Notes: generated by a model from the letters alone, not told the origin. Shown: positions 1 through 5,970, counted from the stretch's first letter. The stretch: 7,226 nt of DNA from Promethearchaeota archaeon (GCA_030668025.1 DAOUUT010000195.1:1-7226), one strand, 5' to 3'. Translations and numbers: made by a program.

Positions 1-73
1 AGCTTAGATGGGTTAAAATCGCAGGTAATTCAATACCAATTTTGATTTCCTTATGGTTTAATTTTTGTTGCAT
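1..73 (-). CDS. Possible 5' end of an unknown gene, cut by the left window edge
   Basis: On the minus strand an ATG at 73..71 opens a frame with no stop to the window edge (24 codons). The visible peptide is hydrophilic then mildly hydrophobic, containing HKEIKIGIELPAIL. It starts 49 bp after the ferredoxin stop on the same strand, so it could be the next gene of that operon. No Shine-Dalgarno is visible; an A/T-rich TTTTTATTAATT lies about 25 nt upstream and would suit a leaderless promoter. A plus-strand frame over the same bases is also open but looks less protein-like. No family can be named from so short a piece. Confidence 0.35.
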   Translation of the reverse strand, partial: MQQKLNHKEIKIGIELPAILTHLS

Positions 74-122
74 GCTTTTAAATTAATAAAAAGTTAAAGA
101 TTTTTGAACTTAATTGTTTCCT

Positions 123-401
123 TTACCATGATATTGTTATAGCATTTTCAGGACAAACCTCAACACATTTGAAACAACGAGTACATAAAGAACCCCAAAT
201 GGGAGTAATTCGCCAGTCTTGTGGATCATATGGATCTTCTTGTTTGTCTTCCGTTCCGATTGTCGGATGCATTACAAAAACAGCAGGATCACATGCTTTC
301 AAACATAATCCACAATCTCTCGGGTCTATTTTACCCTTTTCTCCACATATAGAATAATCAAAATTTATCTTAATTCTTTTCTTTTTCTTTGCTCTGCTCA
401 T
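123..401 (-). CDS. Small 2[4Fe-4S] ferredoxin-like protein
   Basis: A 92-residue predicted cytoplasmic electron carrier. The C-terminal cluster motif is canonical: C73-x2-C76-x2-C79-x3-C83 followed by Pro. The N-terminal one is atypical: C19, then C30-x2-C33-x3-C37, with a 10-residue spacer after the first Cys instead of two. About 35 residues separate the motifs, longer than in clostridial ferredoxins. The N terminus is very basic (K5-R9). The ATG at 401 is preceded by AGGTGA (411..406, 4-nt gap), which overlaps the stop codon of the upstream Fe-S gene; only 8 bp separate the two, so they are co-transcribed and probably translationally coupled. It may pass electrons to or from the 284-aa protein, but the redox partner enzyme is not in the window. 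The ferredoxin-fold call is firm; the substrate pathway is unknown. Confidence 0.88.
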   Translation of the reverse strand: MSRAKKKKRIKINFDYSICGEKGKIDPRDCGLCLKACDPAVFVMHPTIGTEDKQEDPYDPQDWRITPIWGSLCTRCFKCVEVCPENAITISW

Positions 402-409
402 AATATCAC

Positions 410-1264
410 CTAATAAGATCCATCAAATCCAGGATACTCCTCTCTGGGTATTAATTTTAAGGCATCATGATCACAAGCATGTCTACATATTCCACAACCA
501 AAACATTTATCGTAATCTATGATAACTCTGTTCATCGAAGGGATAAAACGGATAGCACTAAATTGACACGTAGCAACACACGACTTACAACCTTGACACT
601 TATCGTGATCTAATTGGATGATATACTCTGCTTTATACACAGCTTTTAAATCAAAATTGTTTCTTAGAGTAAGTCCACCACATTCTGGACTTTCACAAGA
701 ACAAATGGCGTTAATGTATGGTACTGGTTGAAACCAGACACTAGAAATATATCCTTTTTTATTAAACTCTTCTAATTTTTCCATCGCGGTCTCGCGATCT
801 ATCCTAACGGTTCGATCTTTTGGAATAAAGCGCGGTAGTTTCTCTATGACTTCCGAAAGCACACCAAAATTTATACATACTGCTTCTTTATTTTTCCTCT
901 GCATCCAGCGACACATACAATAATTAAGAATTATTGGTTCAGCAGCTAGTTCTGACATAATGATCTGAGCGTCTTCTAACGGAATCACCTGTCCAAAATG
1001 ACCATCAGCCCTTACAGGGTTTCTATTATGCTTTTCACTATGGATCATATTCTCAGCTTTCCAACGGAGAAATTTACCAATTATTGGTATTTTCAACTTG
1101 TATCCCAAATCTTTAGACGAAAAACCCATTATTTTTCTTATAAAAACTTGTTCAAAATTCATCCATTGCTCGGTTAAATATTCTTTCATATTATGTTCTT
1201 CGGCAAGTTCATTGGAGTAATTTCGGGCATTCATATACCATTTTTTACCTGCCCCATGAGACAA
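410..1264 (-). CDS. Fe-S protein with Cys-rich N-terminal domain and C-terminal 2[4Fe-4S] ferredoxin domain
   Basis: The C-terminal third holds two ferredoxin motifs, C223-x2-C226-x2-C229-x3-C233 and C254-x2-C257-x2-C260-x3-C264, which should bind two [4Fe-4S] clusters. Neither has the usual Pro after the fourth Cys. Upstream is a domain with six more cysteines in the pattern YC116-M-C118-R, C130, then IC188-S-C190-x4-C195. The same CxCR...C...CxC layout occurs in uncharacterised ferredoxin-like proteins of anaerobes and may bind a further cluster or metal. There is no signal peptide or membrane span, so it is probably cytoplasmic electron transfer. I chose TTG at 1264 because GTGAT lies 6 nt upstream and the extra residues look protein-like; ATG at 1234 (274 aa; AGGT 12 nt upstream) is the alternative. 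It is the first gene of a unit with the 92-aa ferredoxin. The enzyme it serves is unknown. Confidence 0.85.
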   Translation of the reverse strand: MSHGAGKKWYMNARNYSNELAEEHNMKEYLTEQWMNFEQVFIRKIMGFSSKDLGYKLKIPIIGKFLRWKAENMIHSEKHNRNPVRADGHFGQVIPLEDAQIIMSELAAEPIILNYCMCRWMQRKNKEAVCINFGVLSEVIEKLPRFIPKDRTVRIDRETAMEKLEEFNKKGYISSVWFQPVPYINAICSCESPECGGLTLRNNFDLKAVYKAEYIIQLDHDKCQGCKSCVATCQFSAIRFIPSMNRVIIDYDKCFGCGICRHACDHDALKLIPREEYPGFDGSY

Positions 1265-1361
1265 ACACCAATCACAAATCGTTAATCACATCCCTTTAGA
1301 TTTAGTAATGTTTTATTATTATTTCATTAATTTCTTAGTTAATAGAAATTCGACTTTTTAT

Positions 1362-1369
1362 TATATAAA
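1362..1369 (-). promoter_or_regulatory. TATA-like element upstream of the Fe-S gene pair
   Basis: Minus strand reads TTTATATA, followed by A, inside the 114-bp gap between the CrtC-like gene and the Fe-S gene. A start site about 25 nt downstream (near 1340) would give a leader of roughly 75-105 nt. It suggests the Fe-S pair can be transcribed separately from the upstream genes, although read-through is also possible. A match in A/T-rich DNA is weak evidence alone. Confidence 0.4.
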
Positions 1370-1378
1370 TCTATTCCT

Positions 1379-2299
1379 TTATTCTGTCTTAAAAGTTCTT
1401 AAGTGTTCCATCATACCAACACCAATCTCTCCCGTTTTTAAATCCTTTATCACGGCCATTTGTTCAAATAATTCCGTATATCCCCCAGGGAAACTTCTAA
1501 CAAAACGAATAAACGAATTCTTTCCGAATCGCTCTGCTTTGATTATATATTCTATGTCAGTTGCATCCGTAAATTTATAAGTTGTTGTAAGTGGACTTTT
1601 AAACTGATCAGAGTCGTTTAAAGTTTTGATTTCCAAATTGGATAACGAAATATTTCCTTTTTTATTCGAAGTATGACCTGATAAATCTATTCGATTTTTA
1701 ATATAATCTTTTCGAAATGCACATGACCAGTCTTTGAATTGGAAATGACCTGCGTACCATTTATCAAACTGATGCCAGTCTCGAAAGCCCCAACTCTTAT
1801 CACGTTGACCATATCCTGTGATATTAATAATTTCTCCGTCTTTTCTAATTAATTTACCGGTGATTACTCCTGACGATTCAAAATGCTGGTGCCAAGATTT
1901 AGAAGAATCTTTACCGAAATTAAAAGTTGGAAATCTGGTTTCAAAGGTTATATCAAACTTTAATTTTCGCGATTTATAAATTATTTTCCATTTTTTAAAG
2001 GGTTTAACAAGCGTGTAAGAGAGTTTCTTATCTCGTAACATAGAATTAATATCGCTATCGTATTCTTGTAATGGTGGTTCTTTATAATATACTTCATTTC
2101 GATCTTCTAAGAATATTAAGAATACAAACTCTCTCCTATTTTCATGAGGAACTATCCCTATTGTTGAGAATCCCGAAATTTTATTTTTCAGATCTGCCCA
2201 ATTAAAATAATAAGATTCCCTCCATTTTAGTTCACTCGATGGTTGATGAAGTAATTCGTCATCTTCAAACAAAGTAGAACCTTTTTCGTTAATATCCAT
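1379..2299 (-). CDS. CrtC/AttH-like lipocalin-fold protein (hydroxyneurosporene-synthase-like)
   Basis: The 306-residue product carries, at residues 162-175, the signature G-x-G-x-R-D-x-S-W-G-x-R-D-W, preceded by HQHFESSG (137-144) and a predicted strand-rich stretch. This arrangement is characteristic of the CrtC/AttH-like double beta-barrel group (including uncharacterised DUF7064/7065-type proteins). Family members include carotenoid 1,2-hydratase, but most have no known substrate, so no reaction can be assigned. There is no signal peptide. The upstream gene's TGA lies 5 bp before the ATG at 2299, and AGGA (2312..2309) stands 9 nt upstream of that ATG, inside the upstream gene. A TTG at 2308 overlapping the TGA would add three residues but has AGGA too close. 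Tight coupling says that the two proteins work together or are made in fixed ratio. The family call is good; the function is open. Confidence 0.75.
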   Translation of the reverse strand: MDINEKGSTLFEDDELLHQPSSELKWRESYYFNWADLKNKISGFSTIGIVPHENRREFVFLIFLEDRNEVYYKEPPLQEYDSDINSMLRDKKLSYTLVKPFKKWKIIYKSRKLKFDITFETRFPTFNFGKDSSKSWHQHFESSGVITGKLIRKDGEIINITGYGQRDKSWGFRDWHQFDKWYAGHFQFKDWSCAFRKDYIKNRIDLSGHTSNKKGNISLSNLEIKTLNDSDQFKSPLTTTYKFTDATDIEYIIKAERFGKNSFIRFVRSFPGGYTELFEQMAVIKDLKTGEIGVGMMEHLRTFKTE

Positions 2300-2304
2300 A
2301 TAAA

Positions 2305-3462
2305 TCAATCCTGTGGTAGTAAATAAAGGGACGGACCTTCTCTCTTTTTTTTTGCTCTACTTCTTAATAATCTCGGAATTCCCGGATCGAAATCACTTTC
2401 CATAAAGATTGGTATGTATTTATTCATTATTCTTTCAGTAAGCTCCCAATTAATCTCATCAGTAACCCTAGCGAAATTAGTATACCTCGCATATCCGTAA
2501 CAATATGCGTAAGCCCCCGCAATTAATCTTTGTTTTCTATCCCATTTAGCAAATTTTAAAAATAATTCTTTATTGGCTTTTCCTGAATAAGCGTTAAAGG
2601 AGTTTAATACGTCTAAATCCAGTGGTTTAAGGTTATTCCCCTTTCTAGTTAACAGTGCAACTCCAGTTATATTATCAAGAAAATCTGCAGGAACAGATTC
2701 TAAAGTAGCAAAATCGTCAAATTTAGCTTCTATATTTTTTAATCGAAAAACAAAAGCAACGTTATTAAAGGGAGATATAGCATCCGTTTCAGACCAAGGA
2801 AAATGAGGTTTACCACCATCATAGAGATGTGATATTTCTCTAAATATCAAGACTTCGTTTTCATTAATTTGGTACGGACCATGGTCGCAAATTTTAGCCC
2901 TAGCCTCGCACTCGTCAAGAAATGACACGACTTCAAGATTCGCCATTGTTCTTTTGACATTTATAGCATCTTCTTTTGATATATCAATAATTTGATTTTT
3001 AGTCCAATCAATATCAGATTGATTTATGGCAATATTTTGTTTGTTAGAATCGTATACTGATAATTTTCCTTCGGGAAAATATGAAGTTGCTAATCGTTTC
3101 CAGAAATCGAGGACAAATATTGTCTTTTCTCTTTTTTCTTGGGTTTCACTTTTTGGATCTCCACCATTCCTTTGTATTTCCCCCATCCTTCCTACCATAT
3201 AATACAGTGGAATATAAAAAATACTTAAAGCATGAATTTCTGATAGGATTTTTCTACTCTCTTCACCCATTTTTTCTGGAGTAGTTTTTTCTGAGACTTT
3301 TTTCAAAATATCGTACAAGATGTCGTAAGCTTCATAAAAAGAAACGCAAATATAAGCAGTTACTGGAAATAACTTTGATTCTAAAAGTCCTCTTCTTGAT
3401 ACTTGGTAATCTACTAATTCGGAAGCACGAGTTATTAATTCATTCGCTTCTTTAATATCCAT
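2305..3462 (-). CDS. Unrecognised 385-aa protein, first gene of a coupled pair
   Basis: I do not recognise this family. The sequence looks like one soluble protein. Residues 1-100 are helical and contain a moderately hydrophobic, aromatic-rich stretch (about 30-55). The middle (about 185-270) is mixed alpha/beta, with a CDHGPY segment and an FPWSETD motif. The C-terminal helical region contains a Tyr/Ala-rich AYAYCYGYARY patch (about 317-327). The last 20 residues are basic (SRAKKKRE), encoded partly by an A9 run. No catalytic motif, signal peptide or clear membrane helix is evident. The start is secure: ATG at 3462 has AGGAGGAG 6 nt upstream and a TTTAAATA element upstream of that. It is followed at 5 bp by the CrtC/AttH-like gene, so a shared role in modifying or binding a small hydrophobic molecule is possible, but that is guilt by association. 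Confidence 0.8.
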   Translation of the reverse strand: MDIKEANELITRASELVDYQVSRRGLLESKLFPVTAYICVSFYEAYDILYDILKKVSEKTTPEKMGEESRKILSEIHALSIFYIPLYYMVGRMGEIQRNGGDPKSETQEKREKTIFVLDFWKRLATSYFPEGKLSVYDSNKQNIAINQSDIDWTKNQIIDISKEDAINVKRTMANLEVVSFLDECEARAKICDHGPYQINENEVLIFREISHLYDGGKPHFPWSETDAISPFNNVAFVFRLKNIEAKFDDFATLESVPADFLDNITGVALLTRKGNNLKPLDLDVLNSFNAYSGKANKELFLKFAKWDRKQRLIAGAYAYCYGYARYTNFARVTDEINWELTERIMNKYIPIFMESDFDPGIPRLLRSRAKKKREGPSLYLLPQD

Positions 3463-3468
3463 TTAAAT

Positions 3469-3476
3469 CTCCTCCT
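3469..3476 (-). promoter_or_regulatory. Strong Shine-Dalgarno of the 385-aa gene
   Basis: Minus strand AGGAGGAG sits 6 nt before the ATG at 3462. It is the best ribosome-binding match in the window and fixes the start. It implies high translation of the first gene of the pair, in contrast to the weak sites of most neighbours. Confidence 0.85.
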
Positions 3477-3513
3477 AAACCTTTCCATTTATTATTAACT
3501 TTAAATTTAGATC

Positions 3514-3521
3514 TATTTAAA
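3514..3521 (-). promoter_or_regulatory. Archaeal TATA box for the 385-aa/CrtC-like pair
   Basis: Minus strand TTTAAATA is a full match to the archaeal TATA consensus. Transcription would start about 25 nt downstream, near 3490, giving a leader of some 28 nt that just includes the Shine-Dalgarno. The spacing of all three elements is coherent, making this the best-supported promoter here. Confidence 0.65.
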
Positions 3522-3550
3522 TTTATGAAATGCTATAATTTTTTTTAAAA

Positions 3551-3568
3551 AAATTTAAGTAATATACA
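3551..3568 (+). promoter_or_regulatory. Possible TATA region for the swivelling-domain gene
   Basis: Plus strand AATTTAAG followed by AATATACA lies 40-60 bp upstream of the possible ATGs at 3610 and 3625. A start site near 3588 would leave a short leader. With the minus-strand TATA box at 3514-3521 it makes 3477-3609 a divergent promoter region. The match is weak in such A/T-rich DNA. Confidence 0.3.
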
Positions 3569-3609
3569 AAAAATTAAAATCTAATTAGTGGTAATAAATT
3601 AAGAATTAG

Positions 3610-3981
3610 ATGGGGATATATCTAATGAAAAAGATTGGAGAGGGGTTATCGTGTTCTACAAAATCCGAAGTTACTGGCGAATTAGTGTATATTACAACCC
3701 TCGAAGATGTAATCGAATTATTTGATAAAGCTGCTGGAAAAATATGTTTAATTGATGATGCTGGAATAACGACACTAGGTCCTATTTTAACTGAATTGGT
3801 AGCAACGATATGTACCACCGGATGCGCAGGTTCACACCTAGCTATTATATCAAGAGAATTTGGACTCCCGTGTATTATGGGAATAAAACTCTCATTAAAA
3901 AATTTATCTACTTTGAACGGAAGAAAAGTAAAAATTATTCATAATGGAGAGGATAGAGGTATCCTCTATTTAATCGACTAA
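3610..3981 (+). CDS. Stand-alone PEP-utilising enzyme mobile (phosphohistidine) domain protein
   Basis: The whole 123-residue product matches the swivelling domain that carries the phosphohistidine in PEP synthase, pyruvate phosphate dikinase and enzyme I. It opens with GEGLSCSTKSEVTGELV (the usual G-x-x-x-S-x-G-x-x-x-G start, degenerate), and the active-site block reads GCAGSHLAIISREFGLPCIMG. His76 is the expected phosphorylated residue, and AI-x-x-RE-x-G-x-P-x-x-x-G is conserved. The usual Gly-Gly before it is Gly71-Cys72, and the Thr eight residues before His is Cys68. No ATP-grasp or PEP-binding TIM-barrel partner is in the window, so it must act with proteins encoded elsewhere or serve as a phosphocarrier or regulator. 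The start could also be ATG 3625 (118 aa), which fits the family better and has GGGGA 8 nt upstream. It is a single-gene unit. Confidence 0.82.
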   Translation: MGIYLMKKIGEGLSCSTKSEVTGELVYITTLEDVIELFDKAAGKICLIDDAGITTLGPILTELVATICTTGCAGSHLAIISREFGLPCIMGIKLSLKNLSTLNGRKVKIIHNGEDRGILYLID

Positions 3982-3996
3982 GAATAGAATTTAATC

Positions 3997-4012
3997 AACT
4001 TAAAAGTTTTTT
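3997..4012 (+). terminator. Terminator-like hairpin plus U tract after the swivelling-domain gene
   Basis: A weak inverted repeat AACTT-AA-AAGTT (3997-4008) runs into six T residues (4007-4012), 15-30 bp after the stop codon. Archaeal termination depends mainly on the U run. It lies between two converging genes, where termination is expected. Confidence 0.45.
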
Positions 4013-4029
4013 CAATTTGCCCAAATAAT

Positions 4030-4040
4030 AAAAAGAAAAA
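4030..4040 (-). terminator. U-rich terminator after the 151-aa gene
   Basis: Read on the minus strand, the bases from 4040 down to 4030 are TTTTTCTTTTT followed by further A/T, beginning 10 bp after the TGA at 4053..4051. This is the typical archaeal oligo-U terminator form, and it faces the opposing terminator at 3997-4012. Confidence 0.45.
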
Positions 4041-4050
4041 TTAAAATAAA

Positions 4051-4506
4051 TCACTTTAGAAACGCTCTTTTTCCTAAATAAATAAAAAGCTCGCCCAATT
4101 CAAAAATCGTGAGCGGAAAGACTAAATTAGCCATGGCATGACGCAAATCTTGTTTATCCTTTCCAGCAAGGATTAGTCTCTCAATGTCTTCAACATAATC
4201 ATCCATATTCAAGAACAATATTTCAATTTTATCGCAGCCAGTTAATTCCTCAATATCTTTATCTAAATGTTCTTCGACTTGATTTAATAACCCTAATTTT
4301 AACTTAGGGGCCAATTCATATTTAGTGATAACTTCGTTCATTTCCTCTAGAATAATATTTAAAGTTAAGTTCCAATCTTTATTCTCTTTATATTTTGGAA
4401 TTAAAACTTCGCTTATTATTATTTCAAAAAGAGTTTTGGGCTCTTGTTCGTCGAACTCAACCTCTAAACCAGACCTTAATTTAATTTTTGTCAATACGAA
4501 CTTCAA
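4051..4506 (-). CDS. Unrecognised 151-aa acidic helical protein
   Basis: I cannot assign a family. The first 20 residues (FVLTKIKLRSGLEVEFDE) look like a beta hairpin; the rest is predicted helical, rich in Leu, Ile and Glu, with acidic patches such as EEHLDKDIEE and MDDYVEDIER. Near the C terminus a hydrophobic run (NLVFPLTIFELGELFIYLG, about 127-145) could be an amphipathic or buried helix but contains two Glu, so a membrane span is unlikely. The only plausible start is TTG at 4506, with no clear Shine-Dalgarno; the frame stays open upstream to 4593 without ATG or GTG, so the true start is uncertain. It is a single gene with TATA-like elements at 4579-4586 and 4621-4631. Coherent composition supports a real gene; its role is unknown. 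Confidence 0.65.
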   Translation of the reverse strand: MKFVLTKIKLRSGLEVEFDEQEPKTLFEIIISEVLIPKYKENKDWNLTLNIILEEMNEVITKYELAPKLKLGLLNQVEEHLDKDIEELTGCDKIEILFLNMDDYVEDIERLILAGKDKQDLRHAMANLVFPLTIFELGELFIYLGKRAFLK

Positions 4507-4578
4507 CTCAATAATTAATTTGCTTAAAATTTGCTTCTTATTAAATAATAGACTATTTTTTTTTATACTTTTTGGGAC

Positions 4579-4586
4579 TTTATAAA
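4579..4586 (-). promoter_or_regulatory. TATA box candidate for the 151-aa gene
   Basis: Minus strand TTTATAAA matches the archaeal consensus. A start site near 4555 would give a leader of about 48 nt to the TTG at 4506. It lies closer to the gene than the competing element at 4621-4631. Confidence 0.4.
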
Positions 4587-4612
4587 TCTTGAGCTAAAAA
4601 TCAGCAATCCAA

Positions 4613-4628
4613 AAATATAATTATATTT
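4613..4628. repeat. 16-bp perfect A/T palindrome
   Basis: AAATATAATTATATTT reads the same on both strands. Followed by AAA on the plus strand, it also forms minus-strand TTTAAATATAA (4631..4621), a good archaeal TATA box that could serve the 151-aa gene with a start near 4595. It may be a palindromic operator over a promoter, or just A/T-rich sequence. Confidence 0.45.
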
Positions 4629-4668
4629 AAACAAAATAAACTCTTTTTTTGAATTGGCGTATAACTAA

Positions 4669-4687
4669 TTTTTTCAATTTGAAAAAA
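4669..4687. repeat. 19-bp dyad, TTTTTTCAA-T-TTGAAAAAA
   Basis: Nine-base arms are perfectly complementary around a single central T. As RNA it folds to a 7-bp stem with an AATTT loop; as DNA it resembles an operator for a dimeric winged-helix regulator. It lies 10 bp upstream of the long-range inverted repeat that starts at 4698, so it could control or bound that element. Confidence 0.6.
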
Positions 4688-4697
4688 GGAGTAAATC

Positions 4698-4821
4698 GGA
4701 AACCAAGATGGTCAAAATTATAAAAAGAGGAGATGTATTTATCTAATAACAGGGTTAAGGGTTGAGGTATTGAGTCTTCCGACTCTTAGGTATAAGAATA
4801 TATTTTTTGATCATGGTTTCC
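4698..4821 (+). ncRNA. Candidate structured RNA (long-range stem enclosing a hairpin)
   Basis: GGAAACCA (4698-4705) pairs perfectly with TGGTTTCC (4814-4821). After small bulges (4706-4709 and 4813), GGTCAAAA (4710-4717) pairs with TTTTGATC (4805-4812) through seven Watson-Crick pairs and one G-U. Within the enclosed 87 nt sits GAGTC-TTCC-GACTC (4772-4785). The G-U pair becomes C-A on the other strand, so plus-strand RNA is slightly favoured. A terminator-like hairpin follows at 4863-4878 and a GTATAACT element (4659-4666) lies about 30 bp upstream. No known RNA family is recognised. A terminal-inverted-repeat remnant or chance pairing are alternatives. Confidence 0.3.
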
Positions 4822-4862
4822 AATTTTGTTTTGATAGTCAAATATTGATCACTTAACTATAT

Positions 4863-4879
4863 AAAGATATCTATCTTTT
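4863..4879 (+). terminator. Hairpin AAAGATA-TC-TATCTTT followed by T
   Basis: Seven-base complementary arms (4863-4869 and 4872-4878) end in a T run (4876-4879). It lies 41 bp after the right arm of the candidate structured RNA and could terminate it. On the same strand CTATATAAAG (4857-4866) overlaps it and could instead be a TATA element. Confidence 0.35.
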
Positions 4880-5088
4880 CACATGACAAAAGGGAAAATC
4901 GAAAATAGGCGAATTTTAGATCATTAAAGGTCAATTTTAAAAGATAGTGTTATTATATTACTAAAAATGAGAGTTTTCGAAAATTTAGATGAGGATAAGG
5001 AAATTAATATAAAGAAATTTATATAATTTGTCTAATTTCTAAGAATAACATAATTCCCATTTGGGATAATGGTAAATTAAACAGTTAA

Positions 5089-5913
5089 CTACGAAATAAT
5101 TTTCTTTTGAATTTTTTTAATAATTTTTCGACGAAAATCTATCTTTTTCTCATTAATCAATTCAATTATAGCATTATATACTATGTATATTCCATATTTT
5201 TTTTTAAAAGACTTTAAAATCGCCTTTAACAATCTATTTTCGTCATACCGAGCTTTCTTATTCTTCAGATAATAAAAATTTACAATTCTCTTTTTCAAGA
5301 TATTTTTTAAATTCTTATCGTAGAACCGAGCGATTTTGTACCCTGAAAATTCTGTGCATAGTATGTTCCAGCTAGGAATTTCTGTAAAATTTGAATCCCT
5401 AAAATAATAGCTATCGTATCGAGTTTTAAAAAACCCGCGTTTGTTTTTATTTAATGGTTTAGAAAAATGAAGTGCGAAAGGCGTTCTAAGAGATGCCTTA
5501 TTTTTACGAATGTTCAAATTAACGTAATAGACACGTCCCCCATACATTCGATGCAAGAAATTTTCTGCTAAGCTAATTTTTATACATTTAGTATCAACGG
5601 GGTATTTTGGCGATGCAACGCAGTTCCCCTCCCCATATAACACCCATAAAATGTAGATACCTTGTTGATTATAATCCTTCGTTCTATTGATAATTTCTTT
5701 TACAGAAATTTTTGAATTTTGAACTTCCACTACTACTTCTTTTCCTGTATCGAGTTTAAAATACACGTCGGCAAAGCGATTCCCTAAATATTTTTCAAGG
5801 GATCTTTTTATTACCGACTTATCGTTTTCATAAATATACTTGTACAATAACAACTTGATCGCTTTATGGAAATGAGATTCTGCTGGAGTACTAATAAGTG
5901 AGATTTCCTTCAT
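5089..5913 (-). CDS. CoiA-like PD-(D/E)XK nuclease-domain protein
   Basis: Residues about 10-92 match the CoiA competence-protein nuclease layout: ESHFHKAIK (11-20) with Glu12 and His16, then NRFADVYF with Asp49, then VVVEVQNSKIS with the Glu63-x-Gln65 pair that replaces E-x-K in this group, then RTKDYNQQGIYILWVL (77-92). Asp49, Glu63 and Gln65 are the likely metal-binding catalytic residues. CoiA in Gram-positive bacteria acts in the cytoplasm on incoming DNA during transformation; relatives are also found in mobile and defence settings, so the role here is not fixed. The C-terminal 180 residues are very basic and aromatic, ending in KKIQKKIIS, and probably contact nucleic acid. The length (274) is shorter than typical CoiA. 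ATG at 5913 has AGGG 4 nt upstream and an AAAATATA element at 5978..5971. It is divergent from the 6101 gene. Confidence 0.75.
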   Translation of the reverse strand: MKEISLISTPAESHFHKAIKLLLYKYIYENDKSVIKRSLEKYLGNRFADVYFKLDTGKEVVVEVQNSKISVKEIINRTKDYNQQGIYILWVLYGEGNCVASPKYPVDTKCIKISLAENFLHRMYGGRVYYVNLNIRKNKASLRTPFALHFSKPLNKNKRGFFKTRYDSYYFRDSNFTEIPSWNILCTEFSGYKIARFYDKNLKNILKKRIVNFYYLKNKKARYDENRLLKAILKSFKKKYGIYIVYNAIIELINEKKIDFRRKIIKKIQKKIIS

Positions 5914-5970
5914 TTTGCCCTAAATAGCAAAAAGCATGTTCTTTTCTTAAAAAGATTCTTAGACACTTAA

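Larger units (their letters stand above)
4507..5088. other. 582-bp region without a convincing protein gene, rich in inverted repeats
   Basis: No ORF above about 20 codons with a usable start was found. The left end holds the leader and candidate promoters of the 151-aa gene. From 4613 to 4880 there are four inverted-repeat structures (described separately). From 4881 to 5088 the sequence is plain A/T-rich with one 19-codon micro-ORF (4967-5026), a plus-strand TTTATATA (5018-5025) facing no obvious gene, and a short TCCC-ATTT-GGGA hairpin (5055-5066) just beyond the nuclease stop codon. Confidence 0.7.

Noticed and set aside
169..357. Open plus-strand frame across the ferredoxin gene
   Set aside because: It is antisense to a gene with clear Fe-S motifs and has no recognisable features. 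The other antisense frames at 1308-1580, 3081-3284, 3606-3818, 4325-4585 and 6400-6615 were rejected for the same reason.
2305..2353. SRAKKK similarity between the end of the 385-aa protein and the start of the 92-aa ferredoxin
   Set aside because: Both are short lysine-rich stretches from A-rich DNA. The match is too short and of low complexity to imply duplication.
2345..2353. A9 run (coding strand) in the 385-aa gene as a slippage or frameshift site
   Set aside because: The frame continues normally to a stop well placed for coupling with the next gene, and nothing indicates a productive alternative frame.
4708..4746. Short plus-strand peptide MVKIIKRGDVFI resembling the start of MazF-type toxins
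   Set aside because: It stops after 12 codons, and no other frame downstream continues the MazF pattern, so it is not supported even as a pseudogene.
4695..4856. Open plus-strand frame of about 53 codons
   Set aside because: It has no ATG or GTG, no ribosome-binding site, and overlaps the inverted-repeat structure. Openness over this length is common in random sequence.
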